Shown here piece after piece: positions 1 to 6,460 of a stretch of 13,667 nucleotides of DNA. The number at the start of each line of letters is the position of its first letter. Position 1 is the first letter of the stretch. This DNA is from Anaerolineae bacterium (GTDB taxonomy: Bacteria; Chloroflexota; Anaerolineae; 4572-78; NAK82), in the NCBI GenBank assembly GCA_030597485.1, contig JAUVRU010000018.1, positions 1 to 13,667 of the forward strand, read 5' to 3'. The notes beneath the pieces were generated by a model. That model was not told the DNA's origin. It saw only the letters and a list, made by a program, of their open reading frames with translations, and ran no database searches. Both the position numbers and the translations under genes were made by a program.

Positions 1-54
1 GATACCGGCCTGGCCGGTGCCGCTCAACAGCCCCTTTTTGACCTCAGTGGGTGA
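1..54 (+). CDS. Possible C-terminal tail of an upstream gene (partial)
   Basis: Frame 1 is open from the window edge to a TGA at 52-54 and reads DTGLAGAAQQPLFDLSG. A tail ending in QPLFDL is reminiscent of the QLSLFD-type ends of some DNA repair and helicase proteins, but 17 residues cannot identify a family. The placement is plausible: it would converge on ndk with a 15-base gap. No better open frame explains bases 1-69. An inverted repeat (ACCGGCC at 4-10, GGCCGGT at 12-18) lies inside it. The call is tentative because an open stretch this short can occur by chance. Confidence 0.28.
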   Translation, partial: DTGLAGAAQQPLFDLSG

Positions 55-69
55 CAGCCAGCAATTGGG

Positions 70-522
70 TTAGCGTTCCAGGATCCAGTTATCCACATCT
101 CGCCCGTAGTCGATGATCTCCCGCGCATCGAACCATAGCGCAATCTCAGCGGCGGCCGTTTCTGGTCCGTCAGAGCTGTGCACCAGGTTACGCCCAACCT
201 CCATCGCATAGTCGGCGCGGATGGTCCCTGGGGAAGCGTTGACAGGGTTGGTGGCCCCCATGGTAGCGCGGGCGGCTTCAATGGCGTTTGGTCCCTCCAT
301 TATCATGGCCACCACCGGGGCCGACGTGATGTATTCGATGAGGGGATCAAAGAAAGGTTTGCCCCTATGTATGGCGTAGTGTTCTCGTGCCATGTCTTGT
401 GATACCTGCAGCATCTTCATTGCGACGACCTTCAGCCCACGCTGCTCCAGGCGCGTGAAGATGGGGCCGATGAGTTGGCGTTGCACGCCGTCCGGTTTGA
501 CGATGATCAATGTACGTTCCAC
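70..522 (-). CDS. ndk: Nucleoside diphosphate kinase
   Basis: Transfers the gamma phosphate from ATP to (d)NDPs through a phospho-histidine, balancing the cytoplasmic nucleotide pools. The 150-residue product covers the whole family length. It shows the N-terminal TLIIVKPDGVQR strand (Lys9), the ARATMGATNP segment, the GTIRADYA segment, and the active-site stretch NLVHSSDG with the phospho-accepting His115. The family consensus around the histidine is usually NxxHGSD; here Ser replaces Gly, a tolerated variant. The start is GTG at 522-520, preceded on the minus strand by GGGAG with a 6-base spacer. It begins 17 bases after the stop of the TPR gene, so the two are probably co-transcribed from the promoter at 3091-3119. 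Identification is secure. Confidence 0.97.
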   Translation of the reverse strand: MERTLIIVKPDGVQRQLIGPIFTRLEQRGLKVVAMKMLQVSQDMAREHYAIHRGKPFFDPLIEYITSAPVVAMIMEGPNAIEAARATMGATNPVNASPGTIRADYAMEVGRNLVHSSDGPETAAAEIALWFDAREIIDYGRDVDNWILER

Positions 523-539
523 GCGTTTCTCCCGGATGA

Positions 540-3029
540 TCAGTGTAATTTGGCCAGCGCTGTGCGATAGGCCTGCAAGGCAGAGGGCAATCGCCCATCT
601 TTCATATAGGCATCACCTACCATTTGGTAGCCGGCGAAATCCTCAGGGTGATTTCGAATGCCCTTCTCCAAGTCATCGATCACGGCATCCAGCAATTCGG
701 AGGAGTTGATGAGGGTGGTGTAGATGCTCAAGGCGTGGGGCCAACTGCCGCTCTTGAGCGCGGTACGGGCCAATGCCAGTCTCTCCTCTGGTTGTTTGGG
801 CAAAGCCCCCACTTGGAGTGGCTCTGCCCGGGGGGCGGCGACTGGCTCGGTCAGTTCATCGGGCGCTGGAGGTGCGGCTTCCTCAATCTTGGTTGACGTG
901 GCCGCCTGGGCCGTGGTCATTATCTCCACAGGCTGCTCAGTCTCTGGGTGTTCTTCTTCCACAGGTGCCGGCGCCGGCGCTTCGTCTACCGGTGTTTCGG
1001 CAGCGGTGGGCTCGGGCAGGATGACCTCCTCCTCGAGCAGCTGTGCACCGGCGATGGCTGCGGCAGCCGCTGCGGCCAGGTCGGCCTCGAGGTCGGATGC
1101 CGGCTCAGCTGATATCTCCTCGGCGACGCCGTCACGCAGGCGACGTATCCAATCGGGCATGTCCGGGTCGGTCTCAATGGCCTCGGCTGGTGCCAGCGCC
1201 TCCATGGGTTCGGCGGCAACCTGGTCCCGGCGGGGGCTCGGTTGCTGCAGTTCACGGAGCCAGTCGGGGAGGGTTTCCTCTTCCTCCTCTTCCTCATCTT
1301 CGGCCACTTCACGTGCTGGCTCGACTGTCTCAGATTCGGGTATGACCAGTCTGGCTGGTTCCGCGTCTTCGGTAAGCCATACCGGTATCTCGGTTTCGTC
1401 AGAGGGCGCGTTCTCTGCCTCGGCGGCAGCCATCTCGTCGGCTTCTGGCTGCAGCCACTCGGCCACGTCTTCGAGTCCGGCAGTGGGCTCAGCTGCCGGA
1501 GGAACTGCGGCCTTGGGCCCGTCAGACACTGCTTCCTGCCCCTCAAAGTCTTGCAACCAATCTGGCAGGGTTCCCTTTTCGATCTCTGGCGTGGCTGGCT
1601 CCGCCGCAGTGGCGACAGGTTCCTCTTGGGCCTGAGGAGGCTGGGACTCCTCGGGGGTGGCAGATGTTTCGGCTTGCGCCTCAGTCACTTTGGCTATCCA
1701 GCCAGCCATATCGGCCTCAGAATCGGGCACTTCCGGGCGCCGTTCAGTAGGCGTTGTGACAGCAGACGGCGCCGGTTCGTCCTCTTTCTTGCCGCTCACA
1801 ATGTCAGATAACCAGTCGGGCAGATGCGACTCTTCTGGGGGTTCAGCGGACGCCGCAGAGGGAGTGTCAACGGGAGGCGCCTCCAACTGGTCAAGCAGGT
1901 CGGCAGACTCATCAGCAGAGGGCAAAGGGGTGGCAGCATGAACTTCGCTTGAGCCGGCTTCTTCCGCATGGGTGACCAGGTCATGCAGCCACTCGGGTGC
2001 TTCTTCTGGGGTAGAGGGGGTGGCAGCGGTTGTAGTGGGCACGGTCTGCTCACCTTCGTCCGCCAATAGATCGTCACCTACTCCTTTGAGCCAGTCGGGA
2101 ATCTCGAATTCTTCATCTTCAAGATATTCATCACTCATGGCTGCTGTCTCCTCTTTGTTTGATGCATTGGCCCAGTCCCCACCAGGTGGGGCCAACCCCT
2201 GGGGATACGGCACGGCAGCTGGCTTGAGCGTTGGTGGAGGTAAGTCTGGCTGCTCCGTTGCTTCATCCATCCGGTCGATCTCTGCTGTCCGAGGCGGCAG
2301 GGGCGACCTGTCGCCACAGAGAATCTGGGCGTTGGCATTCTCAGGGTCTAAGGCCTGAGCCAATCTTAGATAAGGTTGAGCCTCATCGGGCTGTGGACTG
2401 TCGAGCCACGCCGCAGCGACGATGAGGTTTGCCTTCAGCGCATCAGGAAGGCTGTCCAGGACTTGGTGGCAGACTTTGACTGCCTCCAGGTGGCGACTAT
2501 CTCGCCACAACACCTCAGCCAATGCCAGCAGAACATCGAAACGCTCTGGCTCCAGGGCCAGGACGGCCTTGAATTCCTGGATAGACTTGAGATAGAGCCC
2601 ATTGCGTGCGTAGATACGTCCCAGACCAGCCCGGGTGATCTCCAATCCACCGGTTGCGTGCCCGTGGTGGGTTCTGACCAGCCGGGCCAACTGCTGGCGA
2701 AGCCCCGAGTCACCTGGCGACAGATCGCCTGCCAGTTGGAGTTGCTCGATGGACTTATGCCACTGGCCCACCTCCCCATAGACGCGGGACAACCCTAGTC
2801 TGGCTGTGACGTTCTCCGGGTCTGCACTTAGCACCCGCAGAAACTGTCTGGCAGCTTTGCGATGCCTGCCTGATTCCAGTAGGGCCTCACCTAGCAGCTG
2901 ATGCCCTGCAGAATAGCGAGGGTAATGGCGCAGGATATGGTGTGTGATGCGTATCGCTCTGTCAAACTCTCCTACTCTGACAAGCGACGCCGCTTCATCA
3001 TAACAATCACACACTCTGACCTGTTCCAT
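540..3029 (-). CDS. Large TPR protein with acidic low-complexity core and repeated PDWL motifs
   Basis: Product of 829 residues, probably cytoplasmic (no signal peptide or membrane segment). Residues about 5-245 form a run of roughly six tetratricopeptide repeats (for example EFDRAIRITHHILRHYPRY and YLKSIQEFKAVLALEPE). Residues about 250-735 are Glu/Ala/Pro-rich low complexity with at least nine short hydrophobic motifs of the type [IL]PDWL or a variant. Residues about 740-829 contain one or two more TPRs ending in ALQAYRTALAKLH. TPRs are protein-binding scaffolds; the partner is unknown. ATG at 3029 is preferred (GAGATGG upstream), although an in-frame TTG lies two codons earlier. The gene precedes ndk by 17 bases. 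Proteins of this shape look typical of Chloroflexota from memory; no enzymatic role should be assumed. Confidence 0.85.
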   Translation of the reverse strand: MEQVRVCDCYDEAASLVRVGEFDRAIRITHHILRHYPRYSAGHQLLGEALLESGRHRKAARQFLRVLSADPENVTARLGLSRVYGEVGQWHKSIEQLQLAGDLSPGDSGLRQQLARLVRTHHGHATGGLEITRAGLGRIYARNGLYLKSIQEFKAVLALEPERFDVLLALAEVLWRDSRHLEAVKVCHQVLDSLPDALKANLIVAAAWLDSPQPDEAQPYLRLAQALDPENANAQILCGDRSPLPPRTAEIDRMDEATEQPDLPPPTLKPAAVPYPQGLAPPGGDWANASNKEETAAMSDEYLEDEEFEIPDWLKGVGDDLLADEGEQTVPTTTAATPSTPEEAPEWLHDLVTHAEEAGSSEVHAATPLPSADESADLLDQLEAPPVDTPSAASAEPPEESHLPDWLSDIVSGKKEDEPAPSAVTTPTERRPEVPDSEADMAGWIAKVTEAQAETSATPEESQPPQAQEEPVATAAEPATPEIEKGTLPDWLQDFEGQEAVSDGPKAAVPPAAEPTAGLEDVAEWLQPEADEMAAAEAENAPSDETEIPVWLTEDAEPARLVIPESETVEPAREVAEDEEEEEEETLPDWLRELQQPSPRRDQVAAEPMEALAPAEAIETDPDMPDWIRRLRDGVAEEISAEPASDLEADLAAAAAAAIAGAQLLEEEVILPEPTAAETPVDEAPAPAPVEEEHPETEQPVEIMTTAQAATSTKIEEAAPPAPDELTEPVAAPRAEPLQVGALPKQPEERLALARTALKSGSWPHALSIYTTLINSSELLDAVIDDLEKGIRNHPEDFAGYQMVGDAYMKDGRLPSALQAYRTALAKLH

Positions 3030-3090
3030 GTCCAACCATCTCTGTGGCTGCTCGCCAGGTGAGGTCGCCGTGGTGTCAGTTCACCACAAC

Positions 3091-3119
3091 ATTATGCACT
3101 TATTTTGAGAAATTGTCAA
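3091..3119 (-). promoter_or_regulatory. Sigma-70-type promoter for the TPR-ndk operon
   Basis: Read on the minus strand, a perfect -35 box TTGACA (3114-3119) is followed after exactly 17 bases by CATAAT (3091-3096, 5 of 6 to consensus). The predicted start of transcription is near 3084, giving a leader of about 55 bases before the ATG at 3029. The surrounding stretch is AT-rich compared with the rest of the window. Confidence 0.7.
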
Positions 3120-3253
3120 CGTCCGGATTCGGGCGGGTTGCCAAATCCGCCGGCACAACGGCTGCCGGGCACCCGATGTGCGTGTTTGATGCAGATAGGG
3201 TATCCGTGTCGAGTATCTTGGCAAATACCGAGACTTGCCTCCCCCATGCAACA

Positions 3254-3274
3254 AGCCCGGGGTTCAGCCGGGCT
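3254..3274 (-). terminator. Putative terminator hairpin downstream of lexA
   Basis: A perfect 7-base stem, AGCCCGG (3254-3260) with CCGGGCT (3268-3274), and a 7-base loop. On the minus strand it lies about 70 bases past the lexA stop and is followed by TTGTTGC, a weak U-rich tract. It would insulate the TPR operon from lexA. The poor U-run limits confidence. Confidence 0.45.
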
Positions 3275-3345
3275 CACTGTTGTCGGGTATTTCCCATGGA
3301 CGGCCGGATTGACTCTCGGACGTTCCAGTGTTTTTGGATAAGATG

Positions 3346-3978
3346 CTAATCTACCTTGCGAAAGACGGCCACCACCTTACCCTGAATCCGGAGGTCGGCA
3401 GCGTCAACGTAGATGGGCTTCATCTGGCTGTTTTCTGGTTGCAGGCGCACCCGATTCCGCTCTGGATGGTATCGCTTGAGCGTGGTGGCTTCCTGGTCCA
3501 CGAGCCACGCAGCCACCATATCGCCTTTGGCGGCCGTCTGTTGATACTGCATGACCACCACGTCGCCATCGTTGATGAAAGCATCGATCATTGAGTCTCC
3601 CCGCACCTCCAGTGCATAGATGTCCTTGCTGCTGGGAACGAGGCTGCGTGCCAACTCGATCGCCTCTCCGGTGAACCCTTCCTCGGGAACCGGGATTGGC
3701 TCGCCGGCGGCAATCCGTCCCAATAGCGGCACGGATATGACTTCGGCCATGCCAGGCATCCTGCCGGCGTTTCCGGTGAGCCGGATGCCACGTGATACGG
3801 CTGGATCGCGACTGATGTAGCCTGCCCTTTGCAGGATATTCAGGTTGTAGTTGACCACCGACGTGGACGTTATGCCCACTCCCGCGCCGATTTGCCGGAT
3901 GGTGGGGGGATAGCCATTGTCGAGGCCAAACATCTTGAGAAAGTTCATGATGTTCTGCTGACGTTCCGATAGCTGCAC
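3346..3978 (-). CDS. lexA: LexA, SOS-response transcriptional repressor
   Basis: Represses DNA-damage genes and is inactivated by RecA-stimulated self-cleavage. All 210 residues are present. The N-terminal winged helix-turn-helix (about 1-65) includes PPTIRQIGAGVGITSTSVVNYNLN. The cleavage site is Ala91-Gly92 (RIAAGEPIPV). The Ser-Lys catalytic dyad is Ser129 in GDSMIDAF and Lys168 in ATTLKRYH. The start is GTG at 3978-3976 with a strong GGGAGGTG ribosome site (3983-3990) and a 4-base spacer. It is transcribed alone from the promoter at 4034-4063, which contains its own operator, so autoregulation is expected. The cleavage site and both catalytic residues are intact, indicating a functional self-cleaving repressor. 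Confidence 0.97.
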   Translation of the reverse strand: MQLSERQQNIMNFLKMFGLDNGYPPTIRQIGAGVGITSTSVVNYNLNILQRAGYISRDPAVSRGIRLTGNAGRMPGMAEVISVPLLGRIAAGEPIPVPEEGFTGEAIELARSLVPSSKDIYALEVRGDSMIDAFINDGDVVVMQYQQTAAKGDMVAAWLVDQEATTLKRYHPERNRVRLQPENSQMKPIYVDAADLRIQGKVVAVFRKVD

Positions 3979-4033
3979 AGAGCACCTCCCTATTGCCGAT
4001 GAACCCTTCAGATCATTTGTGCTATGTGCATCT

Positions 4034-4063
4034 ATTCTACCACGAACGTGTGTTCTATGTCAA
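4034..4063 (-). promoter_or_regulatory. lexA promoter
   Basis: On the minus strand: perfect -35 TTGACA (4058-4063), an 18-base spacer, and -10 TAGAAT (4034-4039, 5 of 6). The leader to the GTG start at 3978 is about 50 bases. The SOS box occupies most of the spacer, so LexA binding would directly block RNA polymerase. Confidence 0.85.
4044..4055. promoter_or_regulatory. SOS box (LexA operator)
   Basis: GAACGTGTGTTC is a perfect GAAC-N4-GTTC palindrome. With its flanks it matches 13 of 14 positions of the Bacillus-type consensus CGAACRNRYGTTYC. It sits between the -35 and -10 boxes of lexA. I found no second copy of GAAC-N4-GTTC in the window. Confidence 0.9.
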
Positions 4064-4226
4064 GCCTTAGTAAATCTCCACAGATCAGTCGCAAATCGGT
4101 GGCGAGAGAATCGTCAGATACGAAATGGGGGAGGGGTATGCCATAGTGCCGATGAAGCGGGATTTGCAGAAGCAACCCTCTTCTGGCCCCCGTTGCTCGA
4201 ACAGTGACAACCTACGGAGGAGCGAG

Positions 4227-5172
4227 TTGGCACACTGCATCATTCTTGTGGACAGCGATCAAACATTTGGCACGATTCTCAGGGAGAGACTGGAGGCGAC
4301 TGGTGATTACGAGGTAACGCTGGTGGATGGCGGTAACCAGACCCTCGAATCGATCGCCAGCGACGCTTTTGACATGGTATTGTGGACATAGCGCTGGAAC
4401 GCATCAACCCGCGCGCGTTGGTCAGGGACATCCGGGTTGCCAGCCCTTGTATTCGCATCATGCTCATTCCTCTGGTCGGAGAAGAAGTGCCGGATGAGCT
4501 GAATGGTGTTGAGATACCCAGCTTGTTGCCAAAGCCCTTCTTCGTGGATGATCTTTGGGCTATTGTGGCCCCGGCAATGGGCTGGGGTGGCGAGACCATC
4601 CCCAGGTCAGCAGCTGTATGGCCAGAGACACATGTTGCGGCACCACTGGCCGAGCAATCGGCGTCCGAGGGAACTCCGGCGGACTCGTCGGGGGCTGGCG
4701 GTCCGATGCCTGACCGGTCCGGGATTTTTGCCATTGCCTCGCAGGATGCTGGCAGGTGGCGGTCCCAAGAGAAGGAGATAGCGCAAGCGCTCAAGAGCCT
4801 GAACCGTGAGATGCTCGGCGAGGCGATCACCGTGAGCGTGGGTGAGGAGCTTATCGCCTCTGTAGGGTCGATTCGCCCCGAGCAAGTAAGTGAACTGGTT
4901 GGATTGGTTTCCAATAGCGCCGGGGCAGCTGATCGGGCAGTGAAGTATTTGGGTGAGTCTGGGATGCTTCGCGCAGAGTCTGCACGAGGGAGCTCCGTAC
5001 CGCCCATATTCGGTGAGATTGGCCGGCGACGGGGTGCTTTCCCTGGCGTTGGGATGTGAGATACCCTTTGGCACGCTCCGTTAGCGCGCTGGACAGGTGG
5101 CCGATGATCTGCTGAGCTTTCTGGCAGGACCGACGAAAGCGCGGAATCCACCCACGGGCGACGGTACTCGGC
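4227..5172 (+). pseudogene. Decayed response regulator: receiver domain plus roadblock-like C-terminal domain
   Basis: Three reading-frame segments together spell one protein. Segment 1 starts at a TTG (4227) with GGAGGAG (4216-4222) in front; it opens like a receiver domain (HCIILVDSDQTFGTILRERL) and stops at 4389-4391 after FDMVLWT. Segment 2 (4382-5059) resumes exactly where the phospho-accepting Asp is expected: losing one G turns an ancestral DMVLVDIAL into the observed break. It then gives the receiver's LLPKPFFVDDL end, a linker, and a helix-strand region starting IAQALKSLNREMLGEA. Segment 3, back in the first frame from about 4998, reads YSVRLAGDGVLSLALGCEIP, meets a TAG at 5082-5084, and continues with VADDLLSFLAG. 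The visible lesions are thus a 1-base loss, a compensating +1 shift near 4991-4998, and a stop. The roadblock-like assignment is an inference from fold pattern. Segment 2 alone (GTG 4382 to 5059, 225 residues) is the longest intact frame, but it lacks most of the receiver. Confidence 0.75.
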
Positions 5173-5466
5173 CTAGCGTCCGCGCAGCCGGGCGCGGGCA
5201 GTGGCGCAGTGGGGGCACTCTTCCCCTTCGTAGTCACGGCCGCATACGCCGCACTGGTGGAGCCCGGTGTGGGCGGTGGTATCCACCGATGCCAGAATGA
5301 TGATCACTTCGTGTCCTTCAGCTTGCACCAACCATTCTGACAGATTCCGGTCGCCGACGTTGTATTGGCCATCCTCATCTTGCAGCAGCTGGCCGCGCAG
5401 CGCCACTGCCCCTTCATTCATCGCATGACTTGCGAGGCGCAACGCGTTCGGTTTGGTGAGTGCCAT
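5173..5466 (-). CDS. Small zinc-ribbon protein of unknown function
   Basis: Product of 97 residues. The N-terminal two thirds (about 1-62) look like a small beta-rich domain (ALRGQLLQDEDGQYNVGDR, then LSEWLVQAEGHEVIIILASVD). The C-terminus carries four cysteines, C72, C75, C84 and C87, in a CX2C-X8-CX2C zinc-ribbon arrangement, followed by a basic tail (ARARLRGR). The start is ATG at 5466 with GGGGGA a few bases upstream. It lies 172 bases after rsmI on the same strand, with a possible own promoter at 5586-5594. It converges on the decayed response regulator. The clean cysteine pattern and lack of lesions argue that it is real. I recall similar Chloroflexota hypothetical proteins but no name or function; nucleic-acid or protein binding is only a guess. 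Confidence 0.75.
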   Translation of the reverse strand: MALTKPNALRLASHAMNEGAVALRGQLLQDEDGQYNVGDRNLSEWLVQAEGHEVIIILASVDTTAHTGLHQCGVCGRDYEGEECPHCATARARLRGR

Positions 5467-5585
5467 TCAATCCCCCATTTGACAGGCGATCCACGCTCGG
5501 CTATCAGCAATCAGCTGGTTACCATCTCCCTGACGGAGACTTCTCACAGATATCTGGTGGCTACCGGTTGGGCGCCACCGTTCAC

Positions 5586-5594
5586 ATTGTACCA
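5586..5594 (-). promoter_or_regulatory. Possible extended -10 promoter for the zinc-ribbon gene
   Basis: On the minus strand TGGTACAAT combines a TGn extension with TACAAT (5 of 6). No good -35 box is found at 16-18 bases. The leader would be about 115 bases. The gene could instead be read through from rsmI. Confidence 0.3.
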
Positions 5595-5638
5595 CAGCGT
5601 ATCGCCCCAAGAAAGACGTGGTGTAGACACGGTGTAGC

Positions 5639-6460
5639 CTATGCCTGGTGGGGCCACAGGGCGTACACAGCGCTCTTGGACCAGCCTGATTGGCGGGCAA
5701 CCTGCCGCGCCGCTTCGGAACGGCTCACACCTGATGCCAACTGCGCAGCCAGTGCCTCTCGCACCTGCGCCTCATCCCATTGGAGGGGCGGTGGGGCGCC
5801 GGCGATGACCAGGGTGAACTCCCCCCGCGGCTCCCGGTTGCGCCACTCGGTGAGAGCACCGGCGAGCGAGCCGCGCCATATCTCTTCGTGCAGTTTGGTC
5901 ATCTCGCGGCAGACGGCGCAGCCACGATCAGCCCCCAGTATCTCCACGGCATCGGCCAGGGTTGCCTGCAGGCGGTGCGGTGCTTCAAACAGGACCAGCG
6001 TGGCGCGTGCGTCGGCCGCCTCGGTCAGCACACGGCGGCGGTCACCAGCCTTACGCGGCAGGAACCCCAGAAAGAGAAACCTGTCGGTGGGCAGGCCGCT
6101 AACAGACAGGGCAGCTGTGAGCGCAGAGGGTCCGGGTATCGGGACCACAGACAGACCACGCTCGATGGCTGCGCTTACGAGTTCGTAGCCGGGGTCGGAC
6201 AATGCCGGCGTGCCTGCTTCGGACACCAGGGCTACGTCGCCGACCTCCAAGGTGTCGAGCAGGCGGTCAAGGCGTGCCATCTTGTTGTGTTCGAAGTAGC
6301 TGATCAGCGGTTTGTCTATTCCGAAATGACCCAGGAGACGGCCGGTGGTGCGGGTGTCCTCGGTGGCGATGAGCGAACATTCGCGTAGCACTCGTAACGC
6401 GCGCAGTGTGATGTCTTCCAGGTTGCCAATGGGCGTGGTGACCAGATAAAGCGTGCCCAT
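5639..6460 (-). CDS. rsmI: 16S rRNA (cytidine1402-2'-O)-methyltransferase RsmI
   Basis: Uses S-adenosylmethionine to 2'-O-methylate C1402 in the decoding centre of 16S rRNA. The 273-residue product shows the tetrapyrrole-methylase fold signatures: N-terminal LYLVTTPIGNLEDITLRAL, then ATEDTRTTGRLL, VSEAGTPALSDPGYEL, PIPGPSALTAALSVSGLPTD and FLGFLPRK. A C-terminal helical region (VRALAAQ-type, SRSEAARQVARQSGWSKSAVY) is usual in RsmI. The second motif is SEAGTP instead of the more common SDAGTP. ATG at 6460 is preferred: its A is the last base of the selA stop (TGATG), so translation is probably coupled to selA. A TTG one codon earlier is an alternative. No strong ribosome site precedes it, which fits coupling. 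Confidence 0.95.
   Translation of the reverse strand: MGTLYLVTTPIGNLEDITLRALRVLRECSLIATEDTRTTGRLLGHFGIDKPLISYFEHNKMARLDRLLDTLEVGDVALVSEAGTPALSDPGYELVSAAIERGLSVVPIPGPSALTAALSVSGLPTDRFLFLGFLPRKAGDRRRVLTEAADARATLVLFEAPHRLQATLADAVEILGADRGCAVCREMTKLHEEIWRGSLAGALTEWRNREPRGEFTLVIAGAPPPLQWDEAQVREALAAQLASGVSRSEAARQVARQSGWSKSAVYALWPHQA

Larger units (their letters stand above)
3030..3345. other. Intergenic region between lexA and the TPR gene
   Basis: A 316-base gap. It holds the TPR-ndk promoter (3091-3119) and, nearer lexA, a GC-rich hairpin (3254-3274). The open frames on the plus strand here have no recognisable protein features, so I read them as chance. Nothing else is evident between 3120 and 3250. 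Confidence 0.5.

Noticed and set aside
4..18. Palindrome ACCGGCC-T-GGCCGGT as a terminator of ndk
   Set aside because: No U-run follows on the minus strand, the loop is one base, and it lies inside a possible plus-strand coding tail.
724..1635. 303-codon plus-strand open frame, Ser/Gly-rich
   Set aside because: It lies antisense to the acidic repeat region of the TPR gene. The serine runs come from the reverse complement of Glu/Ala-rich codons, and no domain is visible.
3044..3349. Plus-strand open frames in the lexA-TPR gap
   Set aside because: They overlap each other in two frames, lack ribosome sites and domains, and run across a promoter and a terminator-like hairpin of the opposite strand.
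5499..5520. Repeated ATCAGCAATCAGC-like stretch
   Set aside because: It recalls dispersed ATCAGC repeats of other genomes, but only about two short units are present, too few to call a repeat array.
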